The notes: generated by a model not told the origin, from the letters alone. Positions 18,318 to 27,389 are shown, counted from the first letter of the stretch. The stretch is 64,000 bases of DNA from Candidatus Obscuribacterales bacterium (GCA_020634035.1 JACKCM010000007.1:434001-498000); one strand, 5' to 3'. Translations and numbers: made by a program.

Positions 18318-19358
18318 CTAGAACTGCTTGAGGAATCTCATATCGTTGTTGAAGAAGTACCTGATGTCGTTGATGCCATATTTCAGCATGGCCAGGCGCT
18401 CTACACCCATACCGAAAGCGAAACCGCTCCACTCTTCGGGGTCGATTCCCACACCCTGGAGCACATTGGGGTCGACCATACCGCAGCCGAGCAGCTCCAG
18501 CCAGCCCCGGTTACCACAGGTGCGGCAGCCGGCACCCATGCAGAAGAGGCACTGACTGTCGAGTTCGGCGCTGGGTTCGGTGAAAGGAAAGAAATCGGGA
18601 CGAAATCTTGTTTTGACCGGTTTTTGAAAGAGGGCTTGTATAAAGGCTGTCAGGGTACCTTTCAGTTGCCCGAAACTTACATCCTTATCAATCAAAAGTC
18701 CCTCGACCTGGTGGAAGAGAGGATACTTTCTGGCGTTTATCTCTTCGTTTCGATAAACCCTGCCCGGCGAGATGATTCGGAGAGGCGGTTTCTTGTCCTC
18801 CATCACTCTGATTTGCACTGTGGAAGTCTGGCTACGCAGCAAGACTTTCGGACCGACATTTGTATAGAAAGTGTCTTGCTCGTCCCGGGCGGGGTGATTG
18901 TCGGGGGTGTTGAGGGCGTCGAAGTTGTAGTAGTCGGTCTCAATCTCGGGACCGTCTGCCACGGTGAAACCCATAGAGTAGAAAATCTGGATTATCTCTT
19001 CGGTTATCTGTGAAAGAGGGTGGATATGACCGATGCCGGTGCAAGAGCCGGGCAGGGTGACGTCGATTTTTTCTCCTTCCAGGCGAGCCAGGAGTTCTTC
19101 TTCGAAGAGGTCGTCTTTGCGTCGTGTAAGGGCGTTTTCCAGCCTCTCTTGAACGCCGTTGGTGAGTTGACCCAACTTAGGGCGTTCGCTCTGGTCGAGC
19201 TGACCCATGCCCTTCTGGAAGGTTTTGAGGGTGCCTTTCTTGCCCAGATACTTCTGTCTGAGGTTCTCCAGTTCCTTAAGATCGCTCACCGATTGGAAGG
19301 CTTCAATCGCTTCACTTTCGAAGGCTTTCAACTGGTTTTCTATTTCGAGTAGGCTCAT
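18318..19358 (-). CDS. pheS: Phenylalanyl-tRNA synthetase alpha subunit
   Basis: Catalytic subunit, 346 aa from the ATG at 19358, which has GGAAG 8 bases upstream; a TTG twelve codons earlier (19394) is less likely. An N-terminal coiled coil (about 1-90) precedes the class II synthetase core: GHIHPL near residue 110 (motif 1 region), GRVYRNE (motif 2) and GFAFGMGVERLAML (motif 3) near the C-terminus. A CLFCMGAGCRTCG cysteine cluster sits in the core. First gene of the pheS-pheT operon. Confidence 0.97.
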   Translation of the reverse strand: MSLLEIENQLKAFESEAIEAFQSVSDLKELENLRQKYLGKKGTLKTFQKGMGQLDQSERPKLGQLTNGVQERLENALTRRKDDLFEEELLARLEGEKIDVTLPGSCTGIGHIHPLSQITEEIIQIFYSMGFTVADGPEIETDYYNFDALNTPDNHPARDEQDTFYTNVGPKVLLRSQTSTVQIRVMEDKKPPLRIISPGRVYRNEEINARKYPLFHQVEGLLIDKDVSFGQLKGTLTAFIQALFQKPVKTRFRPDFFPFTEPSAELDSQCLFCMGAGCRTCGNRGWLELLGCGMVDPNVLQGVGIDPEEWSGFAFGMGVERLAMLKYGINDIRYFFNNDMRFLKQF

Positions 19359-19550
19359 GGCGGCTGCTTCCGGAAAAATTGTTTTTGTCGTCAATCGAGT
19401 CAGATAACGTTAGCAGAAGAGCCCCCGGCCGTGGTCTTTCTCCCGCTTTATTTTGAGCATTTGTTATTAAGTGGGCTTGTATCCGCCCTGGTCCGGGAAG
19501 AATGTCTTAAAATCAAATCTGACCACAGTTGAAAGGAAAGTTACGGACTC

Positions 19551-20015
19551 TTGCCCGGGCGTCGCAGAAAGCAGAGTTTACCCACCACCCGCGTGTCGGT
19601 TGTTGTCCTCGATGATGAGGGCAACATTTTGCTTGTTCGTCATCGCAAGGGTAAGAAGCGACACTGGGTTCTGCCCGGAGGGCGTCTGGAGCACGGTGAG
19701 AGTTTCGAAGAATGCGCCCGGCGCGAGATGGTCGAAGAGACTGGTCTTGAAGTCAAGATAGATAGATTTCTCTATATTTCCGAAGCTCTCGCCCCGGACC
19801 GGTCTCGACATATTGTCAATATATTCGTCAAAGCAACTGTCATCGGAGGGCTGCTTAAATGCGGCGAAGAGAAGGTCCTCGATGCGGTTGATTACATTCC
19901 TGTTGCAAAGCTGGAAACGCTGAAGCTCTTTCCCCCTGTGGGTAAACAAATAATCGAGCTTGCCCGGGGCGCCGAGCCCAGGGGCATAAAATATCTAGGT
20001 AATCTCTGGATGTAG
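19551..20015 (+). CDS. Nudix hydrolase
   Basis: Protein of 154 aa. The full Nudix box GX5EX7REUXEEXGU is present as GRLEHGESFEECARREMVEETGL, supplying the metal-binding Glu residues for hydrolysis of a nucleoside diphosphate linked to another moiety. The substrate is not predictable. The TTG start at 19551 follows an AGGAAAG Shine-Dalgarno ten bases upstream; the alternative GTG at 19593 would remove the first residues before strand one. It runs divergently from pheS. Confidence 0.9.
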   Translation: MPGRRRKQSLPTTRVSVVVLDDEGNILLVRHRKGKKRHWVLPGGRLEHGESFEECARREMVEETGLEVKIDRFLYISEALAPDRSRHIVNIFVKATVIGGLLKCGEEKVLDAVDYIPVAKLETLKLFPPVGKQIIELARGAEPRGIKYLGNLWM

Positions 20016-20132
20016 TATCATTAGCGTTCTGACAAGAACTCGAACACTGTGCTGAGATGAGCACCGGTTCATCTTTGCGGTCGACGAGTGAATCTGTCGT
20101 AATTTGATCTGCAATCAGGAGTTGTTATAGCC

Positions 20133-20309
20133 ATGGCTGTACAAAGAGGCATGAAAAGAGCCGAGAAAGTGCTCAAGAGATCCCGCAAATTGAAGCAGAA
20201 AGCTAGAGAAGCCAATCTCAGAAAAATGGAGAGAATGCTTCTAGAAGATTCTGCCGAAGCAAACGAATCCCAGGCTGGCGAAGAGAAAGAAGAGAAAAAA
20301 GAGAGCTAG
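20133..20309 (+). CDS. Small basic, Lys/Arg-rich protein (58 aa)
   Basis: The ATG at 20133 is preceded by AGGAG about 12 bases upstream. The product begins MAVQRGMKRAEKVLKRSRK, is strongly basic for its first 35 residues and acidic at its tail (EEKEEKKES), all predicted helical. It ends 3 bp before the convergent obg stop. It matches no family I know. Codon use resembles its neighbours. A nucleic-acid or ribosome-associated role is only a guess from charge. Confidence 0.6.
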   Translation: MAVQRGMKRAEKVLKRSRKLKQKAREANLRKMERMLLEDSAEANESQAGEEKEEKKES

Positions 20310-20312
20310 AAC

Positions 20313-21626
20313 TCAGATCCAGTCGTCTCCGTAGGAGAAGGCCACTCCTCCTATGTTGACTTCGGCACCGAGTTCGATGCCTTCATTTTCCAGGGCCTCG
20401 ATTACCCCCATACCTTTCAGTTTTCGGAAGAGATGGTGGAGTGATTCGGGGTCTTTTAGATTGGTGACCGATACCAGACGCTTGGGTCTGTCGCCGTGGA
20501 TGATGAACATTCCCTTGTAGCGTTCGATCTCGAAGCTACTGTCAGTCTTGGCTAAGGCTTCTTCATCCGCTTCAATCTCAAGAGCCTCCGGTACTTCTTT
20601 CGCGGGCTCTTCAGATTTGAGCTGGTCGAGTCTTTCTGTCAGTAGATTTCTGAGTTCGGTCACCCCTGCTTTGGTGGCGCAGCTAATAACCAGTATTTCG
20701 TCGGCTCCTGAACTGGTATGTTCTTGAACCAGTTTTTTTCTTTCGGCTAGTTCTTCCTCTTCGGCGGTTAACAGATCGGCTTTGTTCAGCACAATTATCC
20801 TGGGCAATTCCGAAAGTCTGTTGCCGTATAAAGCCAGTTCTTTTTCGATGGTTTCGAGGTCTTCGATTATAGACTCGGCGGAGACATCGAGCATGTGCAC
20901 CAGAAGCCGAGTGCGCTCCAGGTGTTTGAGAAACTTGTGACCCAGACCGGTGCCTGCCGATGCCCCTTCTATAAGACCGGGGATATCGGCCATCACGAAG
21001 CCGTCGCCACCCGATTGACCCACCACACCCAGATGGGGCTCCAGGGTGGTGAAGGGATAGTCCGCTATTTTGGGTCGGGCTGCGGTCATGGTGGCGAGCA
21101 GGGTCGATTTACCGGCATTCGGCAAGCCTACTAAGCCCACATCTGCCAGAACTTTGAGCTCCAGTTTCAGTCGTCTGAACACCCCTGGTTGACCTGGCTC
21201 GCAGTGGTGGGGCGCTCGTCTGGTGGGAGAGGCCAGCATGGCATTGCCCTTGCCGCCGTGACCGCCCTGGGCGATCATTATTTTGGCTCCGTCTCTTACC
21301 AGGTCGGCAATCACAGCCCCGTTCTCGGCGTTCTTTATGACCGTACCAACCGGTACTTTTAAGGTTATGCCTTTGCCTCGCTTGCCGTTCTTGCGGCTGG
21401 AGCCTCCTCGAATTCCGTTATCGGCTCTGAAAGATTTCTTGAAACGAAAGTCCAGAAGTGTGTTCAGGTCGTTGGTGGCTTCAATGACGACGTCGCCGCC
21501 ATTGCCTCCGTTTCCGCCTGCCGGTCCGCCCAGTGGCTCATATTTTTCTCGGCGCCAGGCTACTATGCCGTTGCCCCCGTCCCCGGAACGGACCTCTATC
21601 TCTACTTCATCTATGAACTTACTCAT
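20313..21626 (-). CDS. obgE: Obg/CgtA GTPase, ribosome assembly and stress control
   Basis: Protein of 437 aa with three domains in order: the Gly-rich Obg fold (about 1-158, with GGPAGGNGGNGG and RGGSSRKNGKRGKG loops), the G domain (GLPNAGKST P-loop, DIPGLIEGAS G3, LNKADLL G4), and a C-terminal OCT domain (about 355-437), separated by an acidic linker. Obg proteins act in late 50S assembly and couple growth to GTP/ppGpp. No clear Shine-Dalgarno precedes the ATG. It lies divergently from the PC4-like gene. Confidence 0.97.
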   Translation of the reverse strand: MSKFIDEVEIEVRSGDGGNGIVAWRREKYEPLGGPAGGNGGNGGDVVIEATNDLNTLLDFRFKKSFRADNGIRGGSSRKNGKRGKGITLKVPVGTVIKNAENGAVIADLVRDGAKIMIAQGGHGGKGNAMLASPTRRAPHHCEPGQPGVFRRLKLELKVLADVGLVGLPNAGKSTLLATMTAARPKIADYPFTTLEPHLGVVGQSGGDGFVMADIPGLIEGASAGTGLGHKFLKHLERTRLLVHMLDVSAESIIEDLETIEKELALYGNRLSELPRIIVLNKADLLTAEEEELAERKKLVQEHTSSGADEILVISCATKAGVTELRNLLTERLDQLKSEEPAKEVPEALEIEADEEALAKTDSSFEIERYKGMFIIHGDRPKRLVSVTNLKDPESLHHLFRKLKGMGVIEALENEGIELGAEVNIGGVAFSYGDDWI

Positions 21627-21750
21627 GTTCTTATAAGAAAATGTTGCGCTGCGTGAAATGATATGTTGTTCTTATTAGTAAACTATTTATGTACACCTGT
21701 AGATAAGATTAGTAGAATCTCAGGGTGGGTCAAAAACGGAGGGATTAACC

Positions 21751-21972
21751 TTGGAAGAGAGAATCACCGTACACGAGAAAGCCAGAGGCGAGACCATTAA
21801 TGTCTACGTTGGCGAATATCGCGGTACCAAGTATCTTCACATTCGTGAATGGTACGTGGATAAAGAGCAAGAAGAGAAGCCTACCAAAAAAGGTGTGGCA
21901 ATTCCTATCGAAAAAATTGAAGCTCTGAAAGAAGCTATTGAGAGACTGGTTCCCAACACCGAAGAAGAATAA
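21751..21972 (+). CDS. Transcriptional coactivator p15/PC4-like protein
   Basis: Protein of 73 aa. The sequence NVYVGEYRGTKYLHIREWYVDKEQEEKPTKKGVAIPIEKIEALKEAIERL has the beta-beta-beta-helix order of the PC4/p15 single-stranded-DNA-binding fold, with an aromatic/basic sheet and a C-terminal helix. The start is a TTG, supported by ACGGAGGGA 6 bases upstream; no in-frame ATG exists. In bacteria these proteins bind ssDNA as dimers and may affect transcription or repair. The M23 peptidase gene follows. Confidence 0.85.
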   Translation: MEERITVHEKARGETINVYVGEYRGTKYLHIREWYVDKEQEEKPTKKGVAIPIEKIEALKEAIERLVPNTEEE

Positions 21973-22018
21973 CTCTTCGCTCTCAGTACACCAGCTTTTT
22001 CGGAGACCCAGCTTGCAA

Positions 22019-22930
22019 ATGCTCAGTCATGCACGTCATGTCGCATTAGCTGGTATGACTGCCGTTCTCCCGTTTTTATTATCGGTCGTACCTGTCCAGG
22101 CGACAGAGAATCCCAGTACAACAAGCTCTGATGCAGGGGCACCTCCTCCGGGGGCGACTACGGAAAGTAGCCGTCCTGTCGAGTTGTTTCTCTCTTCCAC
22201 CAGTCCTCGTCAGGGCGACACCATCAAAGTATCCGTGCGGGGCGGCAGCGAAGATCGCATAGTCTCTTTCAACGGAGAGAACTACAAGCTCTTCGAAGAC
22301 GGCGCAGGTCTCTCCTGCTTGCTTGGGATTTCGCCGGAGATTGATCCGGGCAAATACACTGTCACCTTCGGTGGTATCAGTAAACAAATCACCGTCGTAG
22401 ACGGCAAGTTTCCCACCCAGCATCTGCGTCTTCCAAAGAAGAAAGACAATTTCATCGCCTCTCCAGGCGAGAAAGAGACTATAAAGAAGGCCAAGCAAAT
22501 TGTCTCTGCCGAGCGATACTGGAAAGGCAAATTCGAGAAGCCTGTAAAGGTGGGTCGAATTTCTTCTGTTTTCGGTATTCGCCGTATCGTAAACGGCAAA
22601 TTACTGAAAGACTATTATCATTCCGGCACCGACTTTGCTGCCGGTCGAGGCACACCTATATATGCCTGCGGAGCCGGCAAGGTGGTGGTGGCTAGAACCG
22701 GATGGCGCTTGCATGGCAACACTGTATGCATTGATCACGGCCAGGGAGTCATCTCTATCTATATTCATATGAACTCGGTCGGTGTCAAAGAAGGCGACCT
22801 GGTCAAATCGGGTCAGAAGATAGGAGCAGTCGGCTCCACCGGTAGAGCCAGCGGTCCGCATCTGCATTTTGGTGTCTATGTCAACAATGCTTGTGTCAAT
22901 CCGGCAAGCTGGTTCGTCAAAACTTATTGA
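22019..22930 (+). CDS. Secreted M23 (LytM-type) metallopeptidase
   Basis: About 303 aa from the ATG at 22019; a TTG at 22013 has the better spaced GGAG and would add two residues. A signal peptide (hydrophobic segment then VQATE) sends it outside. A beta domain (about 45-125) follows. The M23 domain has the zinc ligands HSGTDF and the HLHFG motif near the end (PHLHFGVYV), plus a conserved IHMNS His. Such enzymes cleave peptidoglycan cross-links, or activate amidases if inactive; the ligands look intact here. A bidirectional hairpin separates it from sepF. Confidence 0.92.
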   Translation: MLSHARHVALAGMTAVLPFLLSVVPVQATENPSTTSSDAGAPPPGATTESSRPVELFLSSTSPRQGDTIKVSVRGGSEDRIVSFNGENYKLFEDGAGLSCLLGISPEIDPGKYTVTFGGISKQITVVDGKFPTQHLRLPKKKDNFIASPGEKETIKKAKQIVSAERYWKGKFEKPVKVGRISSVFGIRRIVNGKLLKDYYHSGTDFAAGRGTPIYACGAGKVVVARTGWRLHGNTVCIDHGQGVISIYIHMNSVGVKEGDLVKSGQKIGAVGSTGRASGPHLHFGVYVNNACVNPASWFVKTY

Positions 22931-22938
22931 GATAGCAG

Positions 22939-22962
22939 AAAGCCACCCAATAGGGTGGCTTT
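22939..22962. terminator. Bidirectional hairpin terminator between M23 peptidase gene and sepF
   Basis: AAAGCCACCC (22939-22948), loop AATA, then GGGTGGCTTT (22953-22962): a perfect 10-bp stem with A/T ends, between two convergent stops. It can serve both strands. Confidence 0.85.
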
Positions 22963-22992
22963 GCCGACAAGTCTGAAAGATCTTTGATGCTA

Positions 22993-23514
22993 TTAGTAGG
23001 TCTGGGTTTGATTCCAGAATGCTTCTTTCAATACTTTAGAGGAGTTGGATTCCGAACTGATGGTAACCGAGGCCGGTGCGAAGAGGAAGACTCCGTCGCC
23101 GATTCTCTGCTGGTGACCGTCAATAGCCCAGGTTGCGCCGGAGAGAAAGTCTACAACGCGCTGGGATTGCTCGTTATCGAGCATGTGGAGGTTCAAGAGA
23201 ACCGACTTGCGATTACGAAGATGATCGACAATCTCGACAGACTCTTCGAACTGACGCGGCTCTACGACCAGGACTTCACTGGCGGTGGCGGCGCTGGGAT
23301 GCTCCACCACTTTCGAGCGGTTGTTGGTCGTGAGAACAGGACTCGGCATAGCTTCTCTAACTTCTACCGGAGCGGTATCGAGAGCTAGTTGACCATTGGT
23401 CGCATAGACCTCATCGCTTGCTTCGAAGAGATCTTCGAAATCTTCCTGTTCATAGTGGTCGGATGGACCGAACCAGAAACTTTTGAATTTTTGAACTAAT
23501 GTATTAGGCACCAC
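22993..23514 (-). CDS. sepF: Cell division protein SepF
   Basis: Protein of 173 aa. A short amphipathic N-terminal helix (membrane-targeting in SepF) is followed by a variable linker rich in Asp/Glu, then the C-terminal SepF core (about 82-170) with VVEPRQFEESVEIVDHLRNRKSVLLNL and RVVDFLSGATWAIDGHQQRIGDGVFLFAP, which match the family. SepF bundles FtsZ filaments and tethers them to the membrane, working with or instead of FtsA, as in cyanobacteria. It lies downstream of yggS (89 bp), an arrangement also common in Firmicutes and cyanobacteria. Confidence 0.95.
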   Translation of the reverse strand: MVPNTLVQKFKSFWFGPSDHYEQEDFEDLFEASDEVYATNGQLALDTAPVEVREAMPSPVLTTNNRSKVVEHPSAATASEVLVVEPRQFEESVEIVDHLRNRKSVLLNLHMLDNEQSQRVVDFLSGATWAIDGHQQRIGDGVFLFAPASVTISSESNSSKVLKEAFWNQTQTY

Positions 23515-23603
23515 GTTCCTCCTTGCCGGACTAAAGATACTTCCCCTTTGATCGATTCCTCGAAAACTTTAAATCACCTTTTCAAGCACTAAGTGCTGAG
23601 CGC

Positions 23604-24272
23604 TCAAGCGCATGAATCGTAGAAAATCGCCCTTCCCAGTCTGATCATCGTCGCGCCGCAGTCTACTGCTTCTTGCCAGTCATTCGTCATTCCCATGGAC
23701 AGCTCTTTCAGGGATACTCCATGGCTGGCTTCGAGCTCTGATCTCAGTTGACTCAAGCCGGTGAAGCATTGCTTCCTGATGGATGGATCATCAGTGAGCG
23801 GCGTGATTGTCATCAGTCCTTCGACTCTGAGATTGGGTAATTTCGAGATCTCGTCAAATTGGCTCAGAAGCTCGTTTTTCGAGAACCCGGACTTGTCCGC
23901 ATCTTCCGCCAGCTTGACTTGAAGCAGGATCGCCTGGGTCATCCCCCGGCTGGAAGCAACTCTCGATATCTCTCTGGCCAGCTTGAGCGAGTCCACTGAA
24001 TGAATCAGAGAAAAATTACCCACTGCTTGCTTGACTTTGTTCGTTTGCAGATGACCGATAAAATGCCACTTCGCATTTTGCACCAGCGACGGTGAAAGTT
24101 TTTCTCTTTTCGCCAGGGCGTCTTGAATTCGGTTTTCACCAAATTCGGTGACTCCCAGACCGAAAGCTTCTTCCATCTGAGATGGCTCAGCCTTCTTGGT
24201 CACGGCGATTAGCCTGACTTGCTTACCAGCCAATTCTTCGTTTATCCGGGCTAAGTTAGCAGCCACACCCAT
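23604..24272 (-). CDS. yggS: PLP homeostasis protein, YggS/PipY family
   Basis: Protein of 222 aa with an alanine-racemase-like TIM barrel. The PLP lysine lies in LIAVTKKAEP (Lys26), and GENRIQDAL, WHFIGHLQTNK and the GMTNDWQEAV...RLGRAIF tail are family signatures. YggS proteins bind PLP without a known catalytic reaction and buffer cofactor pools; loss disturbs B6 and amino-acid metabolism. Neighbouring sepF and this gene often co-occur. The gap of 220 bp to rsmE holds a possible promoter. Confidence 0.95.
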   Translation of the reverse strand: MGVAANLARINEELAGKQVRLIAVTKKAEPSQMEEAFGLGVTEFGENRIQDALAKREKLSPSLVQNAKWHFIGHLQTNKVKQAVGNFSLIHSVDSLKLAREISRVASSRGMTQAILLQVKLAEDADKSGFSKNELLSQFDEISKLPNLRVEGLMTITPLTDDPSIRKQCFTGLSQLRSELEASHGVSLKELSMGMTNDWQEAVDCGATMIRLGRAIFYDSCA

Positions 24273-24321
24273 GCCTTTCTAGTCGCTCGACTCAATACAA
24301 GTGATGTCACCTACAACGCCT

Positions 24322-24353
24322 ATATTAAGCCTTGTATTAGTAATGTTTGTCAA
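24322..24353 (-). promoter_or_regulatory. Possible sigma-70 promoter upstream of yggS-sepF
   Basis: On the minus strand TTGACA (24353-24348) is followed after a 20-base spacer by TAATAT (24327-24322), about 50 bases before yggS. Both hexamers are good but the spacer is longer than the usual 17 bases, so this is tentative. A CCCCGA...TCGGGG hairpin with an inner CCACCGGTGG palindrome lies just upstream (24355-24388). Confidence 0.3.
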
Positions 24354-24492
24354 GCCCCGACCACCGGTGGTGCCAAATTTTTTCGGGGTTTTCGAATTTG
24401 GTTCTTCGCTTATTCTGATGTGGTGCCAAGTGTGGTTGTATAGTGTCCGATTTATATGTCCGATTATGGTCCGACTGATATTTTTGCCGGTG

Positions 24493-25326
24493 TCATAAAA
24501 AATCTCCAAAGGAGGTGGCGATGGTGGCAGCCGCGATCGCCGCTGTCTCACTACGGAGTATAGTCAAGCCCAGATTACAAGGGGTGAAACCGGCAGCCGA
24601 AGCCATGTCAATCTCCGACTGAGTAAAGCCTCCTTCCGGGCCGATAACTATTCGTATATGCGACAGTGGTATTGTCCGCGATGCGTTTATCGATTTTTCC
24701 CTACAGATTTGTTCTACTAAGGGTGGTGCTACTTCCCGGGCATCGCAAATAAATGATAATGCTCTTATCAAGCGATTCTCATCCTTTTCCATAGCTCGAT
24801 CTTCTTCAGCTAAGTGCATTAAAAAATGTTCAAGGTTTTCAGGGCTGTCGATTCTCGGAGGACGATAGCGCTCGGATTGTTCTGTGGCTTCATTGCGTAT
24901 TGACAACCAGCGCTGGTATTTATTGGAATCTTTGAATTCGGATTCCGGCTGATCCGGTGCCATGTTCACCACCGATCGTCGACAGTGGACAGGAGTTATT
25001 CGGTCTACTCCCAGCTCGGTCAGTTTCTGAACGATCAATTCGAATTTGTCGTTTTTGATCATGGCGCAGATCATATGAACCGCCGGCCTCTGCGGCGGCG
25101 GCTCGGTAGCCGTCTCAAGCACCTTCAGTTTTACGCAGGTCTTTTCGATACTCTCTATAGAGCAGGTGAAAAGCATGCCCCTGCCGTCGATAAGATCCAG
25201 TCTATCCCCGGTCGAAAGTCTTAACACTTTCCTTATTTGATGGATCTGCCGTGACTCAGTCAGGTCTATGTTCTCCGGCACCTCGCCGTCGCTTTCTATA
25301 TCGACTATGAACCTGTGTCTACTCAT
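24493..25326 (-). CDS. rsmE: 16S rRNA m3U1498 methyltransferase RsmE
   Basis: Protein of 277 aa in the SPOUT superfamily. An N-terminal PUA-like barrel (about 1-75) with QIHQIRKVLR is followed by the knotted SAM-binding domain with VIGPEGGFTQSE and GLTILRSETAAIAA, the family's cofactor loops. It methylates N3 of U1498 in 16S rRNA. Length is normal plus a short insertion near residues 130-190. Homologues elsewhere are often next to prmA, but here its neighbours are accD (divergent) and yggS. Confidence 0.95.
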   Translation of the reverse strand: MSRHRFIVDIESDGEVPENIDLTESRQIHQIRKVLRLSTGDRLDLIDGRGMLFTCSIESIEKTCVKLKVLETATEPPPQRPAVHMICAMIKNDKFELIVQKLTELGVDRITPVHCRRSVVNMAPDQPESEFKDSNKYQRWLSIRNEATEQSERYRPPRIDSPENLEHFLMHLAEEDRAMEKDENRLIRALSFICDAREVAPPLVEQICREKSINASRTIPLSHIRIVIGPEGGFTQSEIDMASAAGFTPCNLGLTILRSETAAIAAATIATSFGDFL

Positions 25327-25458
25327 CTTTCTTAGTTATATAACCTGTCATATAGATTTCGATGATATAATCGGCGCTTGCTTTGCGGGTCCCACCTGTG
25401 CAACATCGCAAGGCCTGTACAGAATTCTATCTCACGCGTTTATCCCGGGTTATCTTCA

Positions 25459-26403
25459 ATGGCTATGGATCTCAAGGATTGGTTCTCCAACAGACGAAAA
25501 CGCCGCGAGCGCGAGAACCTGGTTCCCAAGCAGCCGCTCTCCAATGAAGAGTACTGTGCTTTATGGAAGCAGTGTTTTCAGTGTCGGGAGATGCTCTATG
25601 CCCGAGACCTGCGCCACAATCTTCATGTCTGTCCCAAGTGTCAGTATCACTTCCGGATAGGCGCCGAAGAGAGGATAGAGCAGATAGCCGATCCCGATAC
25701 TTTTGTCGAGATCGATCAAAAGATGGATTCTGCCGATCCCCTAGAGTTTTTTGATACGGATGCATATCCCAAGCGTCAGAAGCAGGCTCAGAAAAAATCG
25801 GGTCTTTACGAAGCTGTTCTGACCGGCACCTGCAAAATCAACGGACATGATGCCGCCCTTGGTGTCATGGACTTTGGCTTTTTCGGTGGCTCCATGGGAT
25901 CTGTTGTCGGAGAAAAAGTGACCAGGGTAATTGAAAAAGCCATTGAAGAACATATTCCTCTGATCATTGTCTCGAGCTCTGGTGGCGCCAGAATGCAAGA
26001 AGGTATCCTCAGTCTGATGCAACTTGCCAAAACCAGTTCTGCCCTGAAAGATCTCAGTGACGCCGGACTTCTATATATATCGATTCTATCCGAGCCCACC
26101 TTCGGTGGTGTCACGGCCAGTTTCGCCATGCTGGGCGATATCATTATTGCCGAACGTGGTGCCCGAGTCGGTTTCGCCGGACGGCGCGTCATCGAGCAGA
26201 CCATACGTCAGAAACTTCCAGCCGATTTCCAGACGGCCGAGTATCTGCTCAAGCATGGTCAGGTCGACATGGTGCTGGACCGACTGCAAATCAAAGACAC
26301 CCTGGCCAATATGATCGAATTTCATCAACCGCTGGTGGAAGATCCGGACAAAGCCTCTTCTAAAAATGGAAGAAGCAAAGTCGGCTCCAGAGCTAAAAAG
26401 TAG
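25459..26403 (+). CDS. accD: Acetyl-CoA carboxylase carboxyltransferase subunit beta
   Basis: Protein of 315 aa from the ATG at 25459 (another ATG two codons later); no strong Shine-Dalgarno. An N-terminal C4 zinc ribbon (CFQC ... CPKC) precedes the crotonase-like carboxyltransferase core, with FGGSMGSVVGEK and ASFAMLGDIIIAERGARVGFAGRRVIEQTIRQKLP typical of AccD. With AccA it transfers CO2 from biotin on BCCP to acetyl-CoA to make malonyl-CoA for fatty acids. It is followed directly by accA (14 bp), unlike many genomes where the two are separate. Confidence 0.96.
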   Translation: MAMDLKDWFSNRRKRRERENLVPKQPLSNEEYCALWKQCFQCREMLYARDLRHNLHVCPKCQYHFRIGAEERIEQIADPDTFVEIDQKMDSADPLEFFDTDAYPKRQKQAQKKSGLYEAVLTGTCKINGHDAALGVMDFGFFGGSMGSVVGEKVTRVIEKAIEEHIPLIIVSSSGGARMQEGILSLMQLAKTSSALKDLSDAGLLYISILSEPTFGGVTASFAMLGDIIIAERGARVGFAGRRVIEQTIRQKLPADFQTAEYLLKHGQVDMVLDRLQIKDTLANMIEFHQPLVEDPDKASSKNGRSKVGSRAKK

Positions 26404-26417
26404 TAGAGGCGAGAACA

Positions 26418-27389
26418 ATGGCTGAGAACAAACCGATACCGCTGGAATTCGAGAAACCGCTGGAGGTTTTGTCAGAACAGATAACCCGTCTGGAGCAACA
26501 ACTGGTCAGTCATCCTGAGCTGGAATCCGACATAGAGAAGCTGCAAGAACAGTATTCCAAACTGAAAAAATCGCTCTATTCAAATCTCAAGTCTATCGAT
26601 CACCTGGCTATTGCCCGCCATCCTCAAAGACCCTATACAAGAGATTATCTCGAACGCTGGGATCCGAACTGGCTCGAACTGCATGGTGACCGCAAAGGGA
26701 ATGATGATCCTGCTATGGTCTGTGGGCTGGTGCGCTTCGATGATGATCTGCGTTGCTTAGTAGTAGGCACCCAGAAAGGCAGAGATCTAAGAGCTAAACA
26801 AAGATGCAATTTCGGCATGCCTCAACCCGAAGGTTATCGAAAAGCGCTCAGGCTCTTTCGGCACGCCGAGAAGTTCGGAATTCCGATTGTCACTCTGATA
26901 GATACTCCCGGAGCTTATCCTGGACTGGAAGCCGAAGCCCATAACCAGGCCCAGGCCATCGCCGTCAATTTGCTCGAGCTTTCCGGCTTGACTGTTCCGG
27001 TCATATCGGTGGTCACCGGTGAAGGCGGATCCGGTGGCGCTCTTGCCATCGGTGTCACCAACCGCATTTTGATGTTGGAACATTCGGTCTATTCGGTTAT
27101 CTCACCGGAAGGCTGCGCTTCTATTCTCTGGCGGTCTGCCGAGAAGGTCCTGGAAGCCGCCGAGGCGATGAGAATCACCGCCAGAGAAATTCTTGCTCTG
27201 GGTGTCATAGATGGTGTCATCGAAGAGCCTCTCGGTGGTGCCCATCACAACATGGATATGGCTGCCGCCAATGTCAAAGCCGCTCTGATAAAAGAATTGA
27301 AGAGTCTTCTCAAGCTCAGCCCTGCCGAGATAAGAAAAGACCGCCAGAATAAATATCGCAAAATAGGCGCTTTCGTCGAAGCTCACTAA
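26418..27389 (+). CDS. accA: Acetyl-CoA carboxylase carboxyltransferase subunit alpha
   Basis: Protein of 323 aa, standard AccA length. N-terminal coiled coil (about 10-60), then IARHPQRPYTRDYLE and the core with GTQKGRD, FGMPQPEGYRKALRLFRHAEKFGIPIVTLIDTPGAYPG and EGGSGGALAIG, all hallmark AccA strings. It forms the alpha2beta2 carboxyltransferase with AccD. Its TAA overlaps the stop of the convergent protein kinase gene by four bases, with no terminator between the two. Confidence 0.97.
   Translation: MAENKPIPLEFEKPLEVLSEQITRLEQQLVSHPELESDIEKLQEQYSKLKKSLYSNLKSIDHLAIARHPQRPYTRDYLERWDPNWLELHGDRKGNDDPAMVCGLVRFDDDLRCLVVGTQKGRDLRAKQRCNFGMPQPEGYRKALRLFRHAEKFGIPIVTLIDTPGAYPGLEAEAHNQAQAIAVNLLELSGLTVPVISVVTGEGGSGGALAIGVTNRILMLEHSVYSVISPEGCASILWRSAEKVLEAAEAMRITAREILALGVIDGVIEEPLGGAHHNMDMAAANVKAALIKELKSLLKLSPAEIRKDRQNKYRKIGAFVEAH

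Noticed and set aside
24279..24551. 90-aa frame in the yggS-rsmE gap
   Set aside because: Overlaps the rsmE 3' end, biased composition, no ribosome site; the gap is better explained by promoter and hairpin elements.
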